Counted from the first letter of the stretch, positions 46,301 through 58,039 are shown. The stretch: DNA of 64,000 nucleotides from Cladorhizidae sp. MBARI D1340-BT2 (GCA_028752905.1 JAQNBH010000017.1:38587929-38651928), one strand, 5' to 3'. The notes: a model not told the origin generated them from the sequence alone. Made by a program: numbers and translations.

Positions 46301-46798
46301 GTGGAAAACATTCCGCCAGCTGTTAGTCAAGCAACCACGGGATACTATGCATCACAGCTGAAAGAACTTGTTTCAAACGACATGCTCAAGGCCATGTTTC
46401 CCAATTTGCACAAGATTGCCTCCATCTGCTTATCGATTCCAGTTTCTACTGCTTCTGTGGAGAGAAGCTTCTCACAGATGAAGATGATCAAGACTCGTTT
46501 GCGTAATTCTCTAAGTGACTGCAGCCTTTCTCACCTTATGAGGATTGCTATAGAGGCACCAGAAGTACTCTCTGAGAGCGACCTTGAAGAGATTGTGGAC
46601 GTATGGCAGAGAAAACCAAGAAGAACCTCAGTTTGACATTCCTATCATTTGACCTGATATCATAAGCTTATTACACATTTCTTGTATTACACCTTTCTTG
46701 ACATTATTTAAAAAAATATCTCTAATTTCAAGGGGGGGGCGAGAATGATACAAGGGGGGGCGAATGCCCCCCCCCGCCCCCCCCTAAATACACCCCTG
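43359..46798 (+). mobile_element. hAT transposon copy 2 (3,440 bp), inserted in the 46-bp minisatellite
   Basis: Same ends as copy 1 (CAGGGTTGTATACAG ... TAAATACACCCCTG) and nearly identical throughout, including the poly-G tract (43766-43785) and the three upstream repeats. Differences seen include a ~10-bp insertion near 43406, single-base changes and two frameshifts in the transposase. The flanks share GTAAAGG (43352-43358 and 46799-46805). Confidence 0.93.
44450..46636 (+). pseudogene. hAT transposase, copy 2, broken by two frameshifts
   Basis: Compared with the intact copy at 27780, an extra T near 44641 (actcttaag for actctaag) creates a TAA after codon 64, before the zinc finger. A missing C near 46347 (tactatgc for tactactgc) shifts the frame before the dimerisation domain. 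Between these, the zinc finger and both catalytic Asp regions remain open, and the final part with 'SVERSFSQMK' is open in the third frame. Substitutions seen include F220L, S316T and H-to-R near residue 685. TATA ctataaaag is at 44408. It is probably mobilised only in trans, if at all. Confidence 0.9.
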
Positions 46799-47697
46799 GT
46801 AAAGGAGAGGACTTGCATATCCAAGCCATTGGTAGTAGTAAAGGAGGGGACCCAGTGATTACATATCCAAGCCATTGGTAGTAGTAAAGGCGAGGACCCA
46901 GTGATTACATATCCAAGCCATTGGTAGTAGTAAATGAGAGGACCCAGTGATTACATATCCAAGCCATTGGTAGTAGTAAAGGAGAGGGCCCAGTGATTAC
47001 ATATCCAAGCCATTGGTAGTAGTAAAGGAGAGGACCCAGTGATTACATATCCAAGCCATTGGTAGTAGTAAAGTAGAGGACCCAGTGATTACATATCCAA
47101 GCCATTGGTAGTAGTAAAGGAGAGGACCCAGTGATTACATATCCACGCCATTGGTAGTAGTAAAGGAGAGGACCCAGTGATTACATATCCAAGCCATTGG
47201 TAGTAGTAAAGGAGAGGACCCAGTGATTACATATCCAAGCCATTGGTAGTAGTAAAGGAGAGGACCCAGTGATTACATATCCAAGCCATTGGTAGTAGTA
47301 AAGGAGAGGACCCAGTGATTGCATATCCAAGCCATTGGTAGTAGTAAAGGAGAGGACCCAGTGATTGCATATCCAAGCCATTGGTAGTAGTAAAGGAGAG
47401 GACCCAGTGATTACATATCCAAGCCATTGGTAGTAGTAAAGGAGAGGACCCAGTGATTACATATCCAAGCCATTGGTAGTAGTAAAGGAGAGGACCCAGT
47501 GATTACATATCCAAGCCATTGGTAGTAGTAAAGGAGAGGACCCAGTGATTACATATCCAAGCCATTGGTAGTAGTAAAGGAGAGGACCCAGTGATTACAT
47601 ATCCAAGCCATTGGTAGTAGTAACGGAGAGGACCCAGTGATTACATATCCAAGCCATTGGTAGTAGTAAAGGAGAGGACCCAGTGATTGCATATCCA
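46799..47697. repeat. 46-bp minisatellite, right part (about 19 copies)
   Basis: Continues the array at 42832-43358 after the hAT insertion. The first unit is rearranged (gaggacttgcatatcc), the others regular with scattered changes. Confidence 0.96.
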
Positions 47698-47957
47698 AAG
47701 CGACTATTTCCATCCAGCCTCCTAGCATGCCTCCAGCTGCAGTCGTACTTGTACACACACGCCACAGGTGGAACCAGCTCGCCTACCAGGGTACCTTCAC
47801 CCCCTCACCTACTCAAGCTGTCTTGGGAGGACAGCAGCTGCCACAGACACCCTCTTCCTTGCGCTGGAGTGGACCCATAGCTAACCTCTCCCCCACCCCC
47901 AATAAGGGGCAAGGTGGGGGAGTGGCAGGCAGAAAGTCATGTGACCCGGAGGCAACT

Positions 47958-48228
47958 GAGGAGCCAGGCTCCCCCAAGTGGATACCCTCAGCTTCCAGCC
48001 AGGCTCCCCCAAGTGGATACCCTCAGCTTCCAGCCAGGCTCCCCCAAGTGGATACCCTCAGCTTCCAGCCAGGCTCCCCCAAGTGGATACCCTCAGCTTC
48101 CCCAAGTGGATACCCTCAGCTTCCAGCCAGGCTCCCCCAAGCGGATACCCTCAGCTTCCAGCCAGGCTCCCCCAAGCGGATACCCTCACCTACCAGCCAG
48201 GCTCCCCCAAGCGGATAACTTCAGCTTC
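47958..48228. repeat. 35-bp minisatellite, about 8 copies
   Basis: Unit caggctcccccaagtggata followed by ccctcagcttccagc. Later units have gcggata. Because 35 is not a multiple of three, each open frame cycles through three translations, which shows the frames are artefacts. Confidence 0.93.
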
Positions 48229-48313
48229 CAGTTTCTTGATAGCGTCTTCAAATCACCATATGACGGTTACACCAGTGCGTGGATTAATTACAAGCCTAGA
48301 TCTTCCCTAGCTA

Positions 48314-48478
48314 GAGCTGAGGTGTGTGGCTATATCCTTTTAGCAGTTGTAGACTTTGGGGCTAATAATTGGGAATCAGGTAAAGTCCTACAGGCTGGAG
48401 CTGAGGTGTGTGGCTATACCCTTTTAGCAGCTGTAGACCTAGGGGCTAATAGTTGGGAATCAGGTAAAGTCCTCTAAT
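48314..48478. repeat. Two tandem copies of an ~84-bp unit
   Basis: 'gagctgaggtgtgtggctat' occurs at 48314 and 48398, each continuing to 'gggaatcaggtaaagtcct'. One frame crosses both copies without a stop, but no family was recognised. Confidence 0.8.
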
Positions 48479-48489
48479 TACCTACAGGC

Positions 48490-49080
48490 TTGCAATTGAA
48501 TTTTACAAGTCTTGATTATTTATTATTGAAACAAAACAAATCTTCCCTGCTAGTGGGGCAGCAAAATTGAATGCACCTCCAGCATTCAGAGATTAAGCTT
48601 CTGTGTGCACTGGAAGAAAGAGATGGCAGGTTCAGTCCCTCTAAGAGCCAAGAAGGCCAAGGGAAGTGCACCTGTTAGCTGATGTGTGTCAGCAGAGGAA
48701 CATGCCAGGCAGTTCAAGAAGGACTATATTCTGGGCCTTTTGAATTCGACTTTGTACCTCTTTTCATGAAGATAATTGTGAAACAAAAAAAAATTCTAAA
48801 GGTTAATGAAGAAACAGAATTAGGATGGAATATGGTTAATGAAGAAACAGAATTAGGTAAAACCTCAAACGAAAAATGGCATTTTTGAAATGGAAAGTTA
48901 TCTCTATATATATGACAAGATTATTTGATATTGAAGCAATTGGAGAAGTAAAGCTGTGAATGAGTGATGTGGTGTAATATTCATGTTGACATTCTGATGC
49001 ATTGGTCTTCATCTCCTCAGTACATTTGTGTCTCGAGGTTGAGCTAGGTACTGTAACTGCTCAGATACCTAGTGCTGCAG
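48490..49080. other. Non-coding intron stretch
   Basis: No gene was recognised. A short duplication 'ggttaatgaagaaacagaat' occurs at about 48800 and 48833. Confidence 0.4.
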
Positions 49081-49084
49081 ATAA

Positions 49085-51965
49085 GCCAGTGTCTGCACCA
49101 AGACTAGACATGCACATGCTCCAGATGTCTGCACCAAGACTAGATATGTACCTGCTCCAGATGTCTGCACCAAGACTAGACATGCATGTGCTCCAGATGT
49201 CTGCACCAAGACTAGACATGCATGTGCTCCAGATGTCTGCACCAAGACTAGACATGCACCTGCTCCAGATGTCTGCACCAAGACTAGACATGCATGTGCT
49301 CCAGATGTCTGCACCAAGACTAGACATGCACCTGCTCCAGATGTCTGCACCAAGACTAGACATGCACATGCTCCAGATGTCTGCACCAAGACTAGACATG
49401 CACCTGCTCCAGATGTCTGCACCAAGACTAGACATGTACCTGCTCCAGATGTCTGCACCAAGACTAGACATGCACATGCTCCAGATGTCTGCACCAAGAC
49501 TAGACATGCACATGCTCCAGATGTCTGCACCAAGACTAGACATGCACATGCTCCAGATGTCTGCACCAAGACTAGACATGCACATGCTCCAGATGTCTGC
49601 ACCAAGACTAGACATGCACATGCTCCAGATGTCTGCACCAAGACTAGACATGCACCTGCTCCAGATGTCTGCACCAAGACTAGACATGCACATGCTCCAG
49701 ATGTCTGCACCAAGACTAGACATGCACATGCTCCAGATGTCTGCACCAAGACTAGACATGCACGTGCTCCAGATGTCTGCACCAAGACTAGACATGCACA
49801 TGCTCCAGGTGTCTGCACCAAGACTAGACATGCACCTGCTCCAGATGTCTGCACCAAGACTAGACATGCATGTGCTCCAGATGTCTGCACCAAGACTAGA
49901 CATGCATGTGCTCCAGATGTCTGCACCAAGACTAGACATGCACCTGCTCCAGATGTCTGCACCAAGACTAGACATGCACCTGCTCCAGATGTCTGCACCA
50001 AGACTAGACATGCATGTGCTCCAGATGTCTGCACCAAGACTAGACATGCACCTGCTCCAGATGTCTGCACCAAGACTAGACATGCACATGCTCCAGATGT
50101 CTGCACCAAGACTAGACATGCATGTGCTCCAGATGTCTGCACCAAGACTAGACATGCACATGCTCCAGATGTCTGCACCAAGACTAGACATGCACATGCT
50201 CCAGATGTCTGCACCAAGACTAGACATGCACATGCTCCAGATGTCTGCACCAAGACTAGACATGCACATGCTCCAGATGTCTGCACCAAGACTAGACATG
50301 CACATGCTCCAGATGTCTGCACCAAGACTAGACATGCACATGCTCCAGATGTCTGCACCAAGACTAGACATGCACATGCTCCAGATGTCTGCACCAAGAC
50401 TAGACATGCACATGCTCCAGATGTCTGCACCAAGACTAGACATGCACATGCTCCAGATATCTGCACCAAGACTAGACATGCATGTGCTCCAGATGTCTGC
50501 ACCAAGACTAGACATGCATGTGCTCCAGATGTCTGCACCAAGACTAGACATGCACATGCTCCAGATGTCTGCACCAAGACTAGACATGCACATGCTCCAG
50601 ATGTCTGCACCAAGACTAGACATGCACATGCTCCAGATGTCTGCACCAAGACTAGACATGCACATGCTCCAGATGTATGCACCAAGACTATAGACATGCA
50701 CATGCTCCAGATGTCTGCACCAAGACTAGACATGCACATGCTCCAGATGTCTGCACCAAGACTAGACATGCACATGCTCCAGATGTCTGCACCAAGACTA
50801 GACATGCACATGCTCCAGATGTCTGCACCAAGACTAGACATGCATGTGCTCCAGATGTCTGCACCAAGACTAGACATGCACCTGCTCCAGATGTCTGCAC
50901 CAAGACTAGACATGCACATGCTCCAGATGTCTGCACCAAGACTAGACATGCACATGCTCCAGATGTCTGCACCAAGACTAGACATGCACATGCTCCAGAT
51001 GTCTGCACCAAGACTAGACATGTACCTGCTCCAGATGTCTGCACCAAGACTAGACATGCACATGCTCCAGATGTCTGCACCAAGACTAGACATGCACATG
51101 CTCCAGATGTCTGCACCAAGACTAGACATGCACATGCTCCAGATGTCTGCACCAAGACTAGACATGCACATGCTCCAGATGTCTGCACCAAGACTAGACA
51201 TGCACATGCTCCAGATGTCTGCACCAAGACTAGACATGCACATGCTCCAGATGTCTGCACCAAGACTAGACATGCACATGCTCCAGATGTCTGCACCAAG
51301 ACTAGACATGCACATGCTCCAGATGTCTGCACCAAGACTAGACATGCACATGCTCCAGATGTCTGCACCAAGACTAGACATGCACATGCTCCAGATGTCT
51401 GCACCAAGACTAGCATGCACATGCTCCAGATGTCTGCACCAAGACTAGACATGCACATGCTCCAGATGTCTGCACCAAGACTAGACATGTACCTGCTCCA
51501 GATGTCTGCACCAAGACTAGACATGCATGTGCTCCAGATGTCTGCACCAAGACTAGACATGCACATGCTCCAGATGTCTGCACCAAGACTAGACATGCAC
51601 ATGCTCCAGATGTCTGCACCAAGACTAGACATGCACATGCTCCAGATGTCTGCACCAAGACTAGACATGCACATGCTCCAGATGTCTGCACCAAGACTAG
51701 ACATGCACCTGCTCCAGATGTCTGCACCAAGACTAGACATGCACCTGCTCCAGATGTCTGCACCAAGACTAGACATGCACATGCTCCAGATGTCTGCACC
51801 AAGACTAGACATGCATGTGCTCCAGATGTCTGCACCAAGACTAGACATGCACATGCTCCAGATGTCTGCACCAAGACTAGACATGCACATGCTCCAGATG
51901 CCTGCACCAAGACTAGACATGCACATGCTCCAGATGTCTGCACCAAGACTAGACATGCACATGTA
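49085..51965. repeat. 36-bp minisatellite, about 80 copies (2.9 kb)
   Basis: Unit atgtctgcaccaagactaga then catgcacatgctccag. Nearly all variation lies in one hexamer: cacatg, catgtg, cacctg, cacgtg or tacctg. Unit length is a multiple of three, so both strands show open frames of up to 783 codons ('SAPRLDMHMLQM' on plus; 'MCMSSLGADIWS' on minus). Two single-base indels (50689-50692 and 51413) change frame mid-array, and no start region, domain or splice signal supports translation. Confidence 0.96.
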
Positions 51966-51969
51966 GCGC

Positions 51970-52605
51970 CAGATGTCGAGTTCATCCAGACCATCTCCAT
52001 GATGTCATCAGCTCTGTGGCACCATGTTCCACAATAGCTTTTTTCTCCACACAAGCCACAGGCAAACATTTGAGCAGCTAATAGACGTCACAGGAGTTTG
52101 GCTGTCCTGTAACTTGCATCTGTTCTGTCTTATACTTAGTAATGCTTGAAACTGTCACTGTTTGGGTAGCATGGGTAAGATCAGATCTGCTGTATAATAA
52201 GGAAAGACAGATCTGGAGCTAGATCTCTAAGCTAACTAGAGCCATGTTTATAGCCAATTAGAATTAGGCTTTTGAACTAAAACCTGGCTAATAGTTTAAT
52301 CCAAGGATAGTTATAGCTAGCCACACTTATGAAACAGAGCCTGGCTAATGCCCTGACTAGAACCATGCTTATATGTAGCTAATTAAGGCCAGGGTTAGCT
52401 AAACACTTATAGGTAATTATGGCCACTCGCTAATACCCTAATCGTGGGCTTTGAAGTCTGCTACCTTAAGGTTAATTAACTTCACTGGAGTTCAGAAGGT
52501 GTGTCAAGCATACAGACTGTATTGGATGCAGAATCCTAGAAGACATGCTGGATCCCAGAAAGAATTAACCTGCAGTGTTCTAAGGCAGAACCTTTGGCAT
52601 CCTTC
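51970..52605. other. Non-coding intron stretch
   Basis: No gene was recognised. Degenerate 'ctagctaattag... ggctaatagttt... gaaccatgcttata' phrases between 52220 and 52440 hint at an eroded tandem repeat. Confidence 0.35.
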
Positions 52606-52612
52606 TCGGTCA

Positions 52613-53572
52613 TTTAGCCTGCTCTGCCATACATCCTGCTCTGCCATGCAGCCTGCTCTTCCATACAGCCTGCTCTGCCATGCAGCCTGCTCTGCCATGC
52701 AGCCTGCTCTGCCATTTAGCCTGTTCTGCCATTTAGCCTGCTCTGCCATTTAGCCTGTTCTGCCATTTAGCCTGTTCTGCCATTTAGCCTGCTCTGCCAA
52801 CCTGCTCTGCCATACAGCCTGCTCTACCATGCAGCCTGCTCTGCCATTTAGCCTGTTCTGCCATGCAGCCTGCTCTGCCATACAGCCTGCTCTGCCATTT
52901 AGCCTGTTCTGCCATTTAGCCTGTTCTGCCATTTAGCCTGTTCTGCCATTTAGCCTGCTCTGCCATTTAGCCTGCTCTGCCATTTAGCCTGTTCTGCCAT
53001 TTAGCCTGCTCTGCCAGCCTGCTCTGCCATACAGCCTGCTCTACCATGCAGCCTGCTCTGCCATTTAGCCTGTTCTGCCATGCAGCCATACAGCCTGCTC
53101 TGCCATTTAGCCTGTTCTGCCATTTAGCCTTCTCTCCTGTTCTGCCATTTAGTCTGCTCTGCCATACAGCCTGCTCTGCCATTTAGCCTGCTCTGCCATT
53201 TAGCCTGCTCTGCCATTTAGCCTGTTCTGCCATTTAGCCTGCTCTGCCGTACCGCCTGCTCTGCCATACAGCCTGCTCTGCCATGCAGCCTGCTCTGCCA
53301 TTTAGCCTGTTCTGTCATTTAGCCTGCTCTGCCATTTAGCCTGCTCTGCCATTTAGCCTGTTCTGCCATTTAGCCTGCTCTGCCATACAGCCTGCTCTTC
53401 CATACAGCCTGCTCTGCCATGCAGCCTGCTCTTCCATACAGCCTGCTCTGCCATTTAGCCTGCTCTGCCATTTAGCCTGCTCTGCCATTTAGCCTGTTCT
53501 GCCATTTAGCCTGCTCTGCCATTTAGCCTGCTCTGCCATGCAGCCTGCTCTGCCATGCCTGCTCTGCCACAT
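52613..53572. repeat. 17-bp minisatellite 'cctgctctgccatttag', about 56 copies
   Basis: Units vary at the last bases (atttag, atacag, atgcag) and at ctgc/ctgt. Larger blocks recur (for example the 'ccaacctgctctgccatac' block near 52797 and 53015). Confidence 0.95.
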
Positions 53573-53579
53573 AATATGT

Positions 53580-54445
53580 GCTGGAGTCTGGGTTTTTGTT
53601 GTTGTTTGGGTGAGGGGGTTGGGGGAGGGGTTGCATGTGAAAAAAAGCTCACATGGCAAATGTTGTCAAACATGTTCCACACCTGTAGCTATTTTTTAAC
53701 CCTTGTACTGGCAAAATGCCGTTAATGTGTACGGAGGGTTCTTTTTTAACCCTATAATGTGTGAAATACTATTAATGTGTGTGGAGAGAGTTCTTTTTAA
53801 TCCTTGTAGAAATGTAGTGTGTGAAATGCTGTTAATATGTATGTACTGAAGTGCCTTGCACAGGGTCAGTAAAATGCACCTAATTAGATTTAAAGTGTAT
53901 GAGGTGTTTTCCAACAGATTCAAGGCTGTTATTTTTTCTCCTGTCACCACCTTGTGCCATTAGTGCCTTCTGGTTTGCATGGGGCATGTGTCTTTGCTTG
54001 TTAGGAGTCTGCATACTCAGTTCACTGGCAGAGGCACCTCTTGGCCTCTCGTGCATCGCCCTAAGAAAAGGTTTAAAACAAATAAAGTGTTTAGTGCTGT
54101 GCACATGCGGAACATCTGAGCATGCTCAATGCACTGCTATATAAATAATGACTGATAGCCAAGGCGCAGGGTGGGGTGGCATGTCACCCTCAGTAACCAC
54201 TCGGCAAGGTGGCGGAGGCATAGTGCTGCATGTCTAGAGACCGGATATATTTAGTTTGTTTCATAAAGCAAGTTTTTGTGAGAGTGAGATGCTCGAAGTG
54301 TTATATGGTGCAAACTTGGACATTATCGGGAATTTTTTAATATTAAATCAAAGAATTTTAACTACCTTAGCCCTAGCCCTAGCCCTAGCCCTAGCCCTAG
54401 CCACACGTCCATTTTTGGTATGCATATGCCCAATAGACGGCTCTA
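53580..54445. repeat. Non-coding stretch with (CCCTAG)n tract
   Basis: A pure ccctag tract of about six units lies at 54369-54403. Upstream, 'gtgaaatgctgttaatgtgt' phrases recur at about 53715, 53760 and 53820 with spacing near 50-60 bp, an old degenerate tandem repeat. No gene was recognised. Confidence 0.6.
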
Positions 54446-54449
54446 TTGA

Positions 54450-54800
54450 TTGTAAAATTTCACTTCCGGTTGGACGGGGAGAGCGAGCAAAATTAAAGAA
54501 AATTTTATAATGGCTGACGATCGCAACTGCCTTCGTGAACATTCTCTTCCTGGCTTTTGCTCCTGTTTCTGGACGTTCTTCTTCAATGGAAAGCTGCGCA
54601 GGCACCTGTGCTTACCAGGAATCACTCTGAATTACTTCACCTTTGAGCAGGAGGTGCTCCTGGATGGATTTCGTTGCTGTAAGTTATTGTTGTAGACATA
54701 GCGATGTAGCACTGCGTAGCTATTGATTGCTTACTTCAATGGAGCTGATTATTATACCAAACTGCAGCGTATTTTATTTCCATTTTAATGACGGAGAAGT
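54450..54800 (+). repeat. Dispersed ~300-bp repeat family, copy B (best-preserved)
   Basis: It runs from about 'cacttccggttggacgggga' (54461) to about 'ccattttaatg' (54791). It carries a frame from ATG 54510 ('MADDRNCLREHSLPGF') that continues to a canonical donor gctgtaagtta (about 54676). Copy C has a matching start ('MVDDCNCRQERSLPG'). This could be a captured first exon, or a MITE/SINE with a chance frame. Confidence 0.75.
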
Positions 54801-55165
54801 TTATTCTTAAAAAGAAAAATATATACAAAAAACCACAAATATAGTCGGCGTTCTATTGGTTAACGAGCTTATGTTTAGCGAGGATGGCCAACTGACCTTT
54901 GTACCAGGTTTAAATATTTTGGAGTATGTCGTTTTTAAATAATGGGGCCTAACGAGATAAACTTTGTGAAAATTCAACGTTTAAAGCTTCAGCCTAGAAT
55001 TTACACAAAGCACTGTCCGCTAAGTTTAATTGCTGTAACAATGCATGTTGCTATAACTTTTTCATGATAATCTTTTTAAACTGTATAGCTGTTAAGAATA
55101 GAACAATCTGATTGGTGAATGTGAAGCTTTCTAAATCATCACATAAGACTACTGGGAAGACGTAA
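54800..55165. other. Non-coding intron stretch
   Basis: Nothing recognised beyond AT-rich sequence. Confidence 0.4.
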
Positions 55166-55167
55166 TA

Positions 55168-55672
55168 CTTGCACTTGTAGTTTCCACCCCTCTGGTACCT
55201 AGGGCCCTTACTCTGAGGCTATGAGTGCAGATAAACTCAAATAGCCACCATTCTGGCACTTGTGGTGTCCACCCCTCTGGTACCTAGGGCCCTTACTCTG
55301 AGGCTATGAGTGCAGATAAACTCAAATAGCCACCATTCTGGCACTTGTGGTGTCCACCCCTCTGGTACCTAGGGCCCTTACTCTGAGGCTATGAGTGCAG
55401 ATAAACTCAAATAGCCACCATTCTGGCACTTGTGTGTCCACCCCTCTGGTACCTAGGGCCCTTACTCTGAGGCTATGAGTGCAGATAAACTCAAATAGCC
55501 ACCATTCTGGCACTTGTAGTATCCACCCCTCTGGTACCTAGGGCCCTTACTCTGAGGCTATGAGTGCAGATAAACTCAAATAGCCACCATTCTGGCACTT
55601 GTGGTGTCCACCCCTCTGGTACCTAGGGCCCTTACTCTGAGGCTATGAGTGCAGATAAACTCAAATAGCAGT
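55168..55672. repeat. 85-bp minisatellite, 6 copies
   Basis: Unit from 'ggcacttgtggtgtccaccc' to 'aatagccaccattct'. The copies are nearly identical, with one unit missing a G (gtgtgtcc) near 55434. Confidence 0.95.
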
Positions 55673-55924
55673 TGGTATAATATATTTGTTAGCAATAGCT
55701 AGCGAGATGGATTTTCTCAGATTACTAGCAGGTTGCTGGAAAATGGACGGACTGCCAGCGAAGAACCAGCGAAGAATCCAGCTAAAGAAGTGGGTGTGGC
55801 CAAGGGTGGGGTTACGCCTCTGTTACTAGTGTGGGAGGAGCTAGTTGGTGTTGAACTTCTGCCCTAAACCTTAGCCTAAACCTTAGCCATGCCCACTTCT
55901 TTAGTTGGCCTCTGAGCTGTTTCT

Positions 55925-57775
55925 CTTTGCTGGCAGTCCGCTGGCAGTCCGTCCATTTTCCAGCAAGCAACTGGTGTCACTGAATGTTGACAGTCCATCC
56001 ATTTTCCAGCAAGCAACTGGTGTCACTGAATGCTGGCAGTCCGTCCATTTTCTAGCAAGCAACTGGTTCACTGAACGCTGGCAGTCCGTCCATTTTCCAG
56101 CAAGCAACTGGTGTCACTGAATGTTGACAGTCCGTCCATTTTCCAGCAAGCAACTGGTGTCACTGAACGCTGACAGTCCATCCATTTTCCAGCAAGCAAC
56201 TGGTGTCACTGAATGCTGGCAGTCCGTCCATTTTCTAGCAAGCAACTGGTTCACTGAACGCTGGCAGTCCGTCCATTTTCCAGCAAGCAACTGGTGTCAC
56301 TGAATGTTGACAATCCGTCCATTTTCCAGCAAGCAACTGGTGTCGCTGAACGCTGACAGTCCATCCATTTTCCAGCAAGCAACTGGTGTCACTGAATGCT
56401 GGCAGTCCGTCCATTTTCTAGCAAGCAACTGGTGTCACTGAATGCTGATAGTCCATCCATTTTCCAGCAAGCAACTGGTGTCACTGAATGTTGACAGTCC
56501 ATCCATTTTCCAGCAAGCAACTGGTGTCACTGAATGCTGGCAGTCCGTCCATTTTCCAGCAAGCAACTGGTGTCACTGAATGTTGACAGTCCGTCCATTT
56601 TCCAGCAAGCAACTGGTGTCACTGAACGCTGACAGTCCATCCATTTTCCAGCAAGCAACTGGTGTCACTGAATGCTGGCAGTCCGTCCATTTTCTAGCAA
56701 GCAACTGGTTCACTGAACGCTGGCAGTCCGTCCATTTTCCAGCAAGCAACTGGTGTCACTGAATGTTGACAATCCGTCCATTTTCCAGCAAGCAACTGGT
56801 GTCGCTGAACGCTGACAGTCCATCCATTTTCCAGCAAGCAACTGGTGTCACTGAATGCTGGCAGTCCGTCCATTTTCTAGCAAGCAACTGGTGTCACTGA
56901 ATGCTGATAGTCCATCCATTTTCCAGCAAGCAACTGGTGTCACTGAATGTTGACAGTCCATCCATTTTCCAGCAAGCAACTGGTGTCACTGAATGCTGGC
57001 AGTCCGTCCATTTTCTAGCAAGCAACTGGTTCACTGAACGCTGGCAGTCTGTCCATTTTCCAGCAAGCAACTGGTGTCACTGAATGTTGACAGTCCGTCC
57101 ATTTTCCAGCAAGCAACTGGTGTCACTGAACGCTGACAGTCCATCCATTTTCCAGCAAGCAACTGGTGTCACTGAATGCTGGCAGTCCGTCCATTTTCTA
57201 GCAAGCAACTGGTGTCACTGAATGCTGATAGTCCATCCATTTTCCAGCAAGCAACTAGTGTCACTGAATGCTGGCAGTCCGTCCATTTTCCAGCAAGCAA
57301 CTGGTGTCACTGAACGCTGACAGTCCATCCATTTTCCAGCAAGCAACTGGTGTCACTGAATGCTGGCAGTCCGTCCATTTTCTAGCAAGCAACTGGTGTC
57401 ACTGAATGCTGATAGTCCATCCATTTTCCAGCAAGCAACTAGTGTCACTGAATGCTGGCAGTCCGTCCATTTTCCAGCAAGCAACTGGTGTCACTGAACG
57501 TTGGCAGTCCGTCCATTTTCTAGCAAGCAACTGGTGTCACTGAATGCTGGCAGTCCGTCTATTTTCCAGCAAGCAACTGGTGTCACTGAATGTTGACAGT
57601 CCGTCCATTTTCCAGCAAGCAACTGGTGTCACTGAACGCTGGCAGTCCGTCCATTTTCCAGCAAGCAACTGGTGTCACTGAACACTGACAGTCCGTCCAT
57701 TTTCCAGCAAGCAACTGGTGTCACTGAACGCTGACAGTCCGTCCATTTTCCAGCAAGCAACTAGTGTCACTGAAA
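55925..57775. repeat. 46-bp minisatellite with higher-order structure, about 40 copies
   Basis: Unit ccattttccagcaagcaact then ggtgtcactgaatgctgaca then gtccgt. Marker variants (tctagc for tccagc; a 2-bp-shorter 'ggttcactg'; gacaatcc) recur in the same order about 459 bp apart (for example 56121-56303 and 56580-56762 are the same), so about ten units were duplicated as a block. A different sequence from the 46-bp array at 42.8-47.7 kb. Confidence 0.95.
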
Positions 57776-57779
57776 GAAT

Positions 57780-58038
57780 TCTAAACACCTTCTCAGTTAC
57801 GCTGGGCTCATTTTCCAGCCATCAGCTAATAATTTTTTCACTAAAAGAAAAGCATCATCTCACTAACTGTTGCTGAATGCCTTCTCTAGGTCATTGTTGC
57901 TATGCTCTAAGCCAGTGAGACCTCGGACCTACGGTATTTAGAGACCCTAAGGCCCTTAGTAGCATCCTCACTGCGCTCGGGTTGTTGCCACATCCCAGTG
58001 CCTTTCCTATAAATAACATAGGACCCCCACCTCTCTGT
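57780..58038. other. Non-coding intron stretch
   Basis: No gene or repeat was recognised. Confidence 0.4.
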
Positions 58039-58039
58039 C

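Noticed and set aside
47727..48477. Pro/Ser-rich proteins of 110-187 aa over the 35-bp array
   Set aside because: 35 bp is not a multiple of three, so each frame cycles through the same three readings, as expected for non-coding repeats.
54369..54403. Telomere or interstitial telomeric repeat
   Set aside because: The unit is CCCTAG, not CCCTAA; only about six copies are present and it lies inside an intron.
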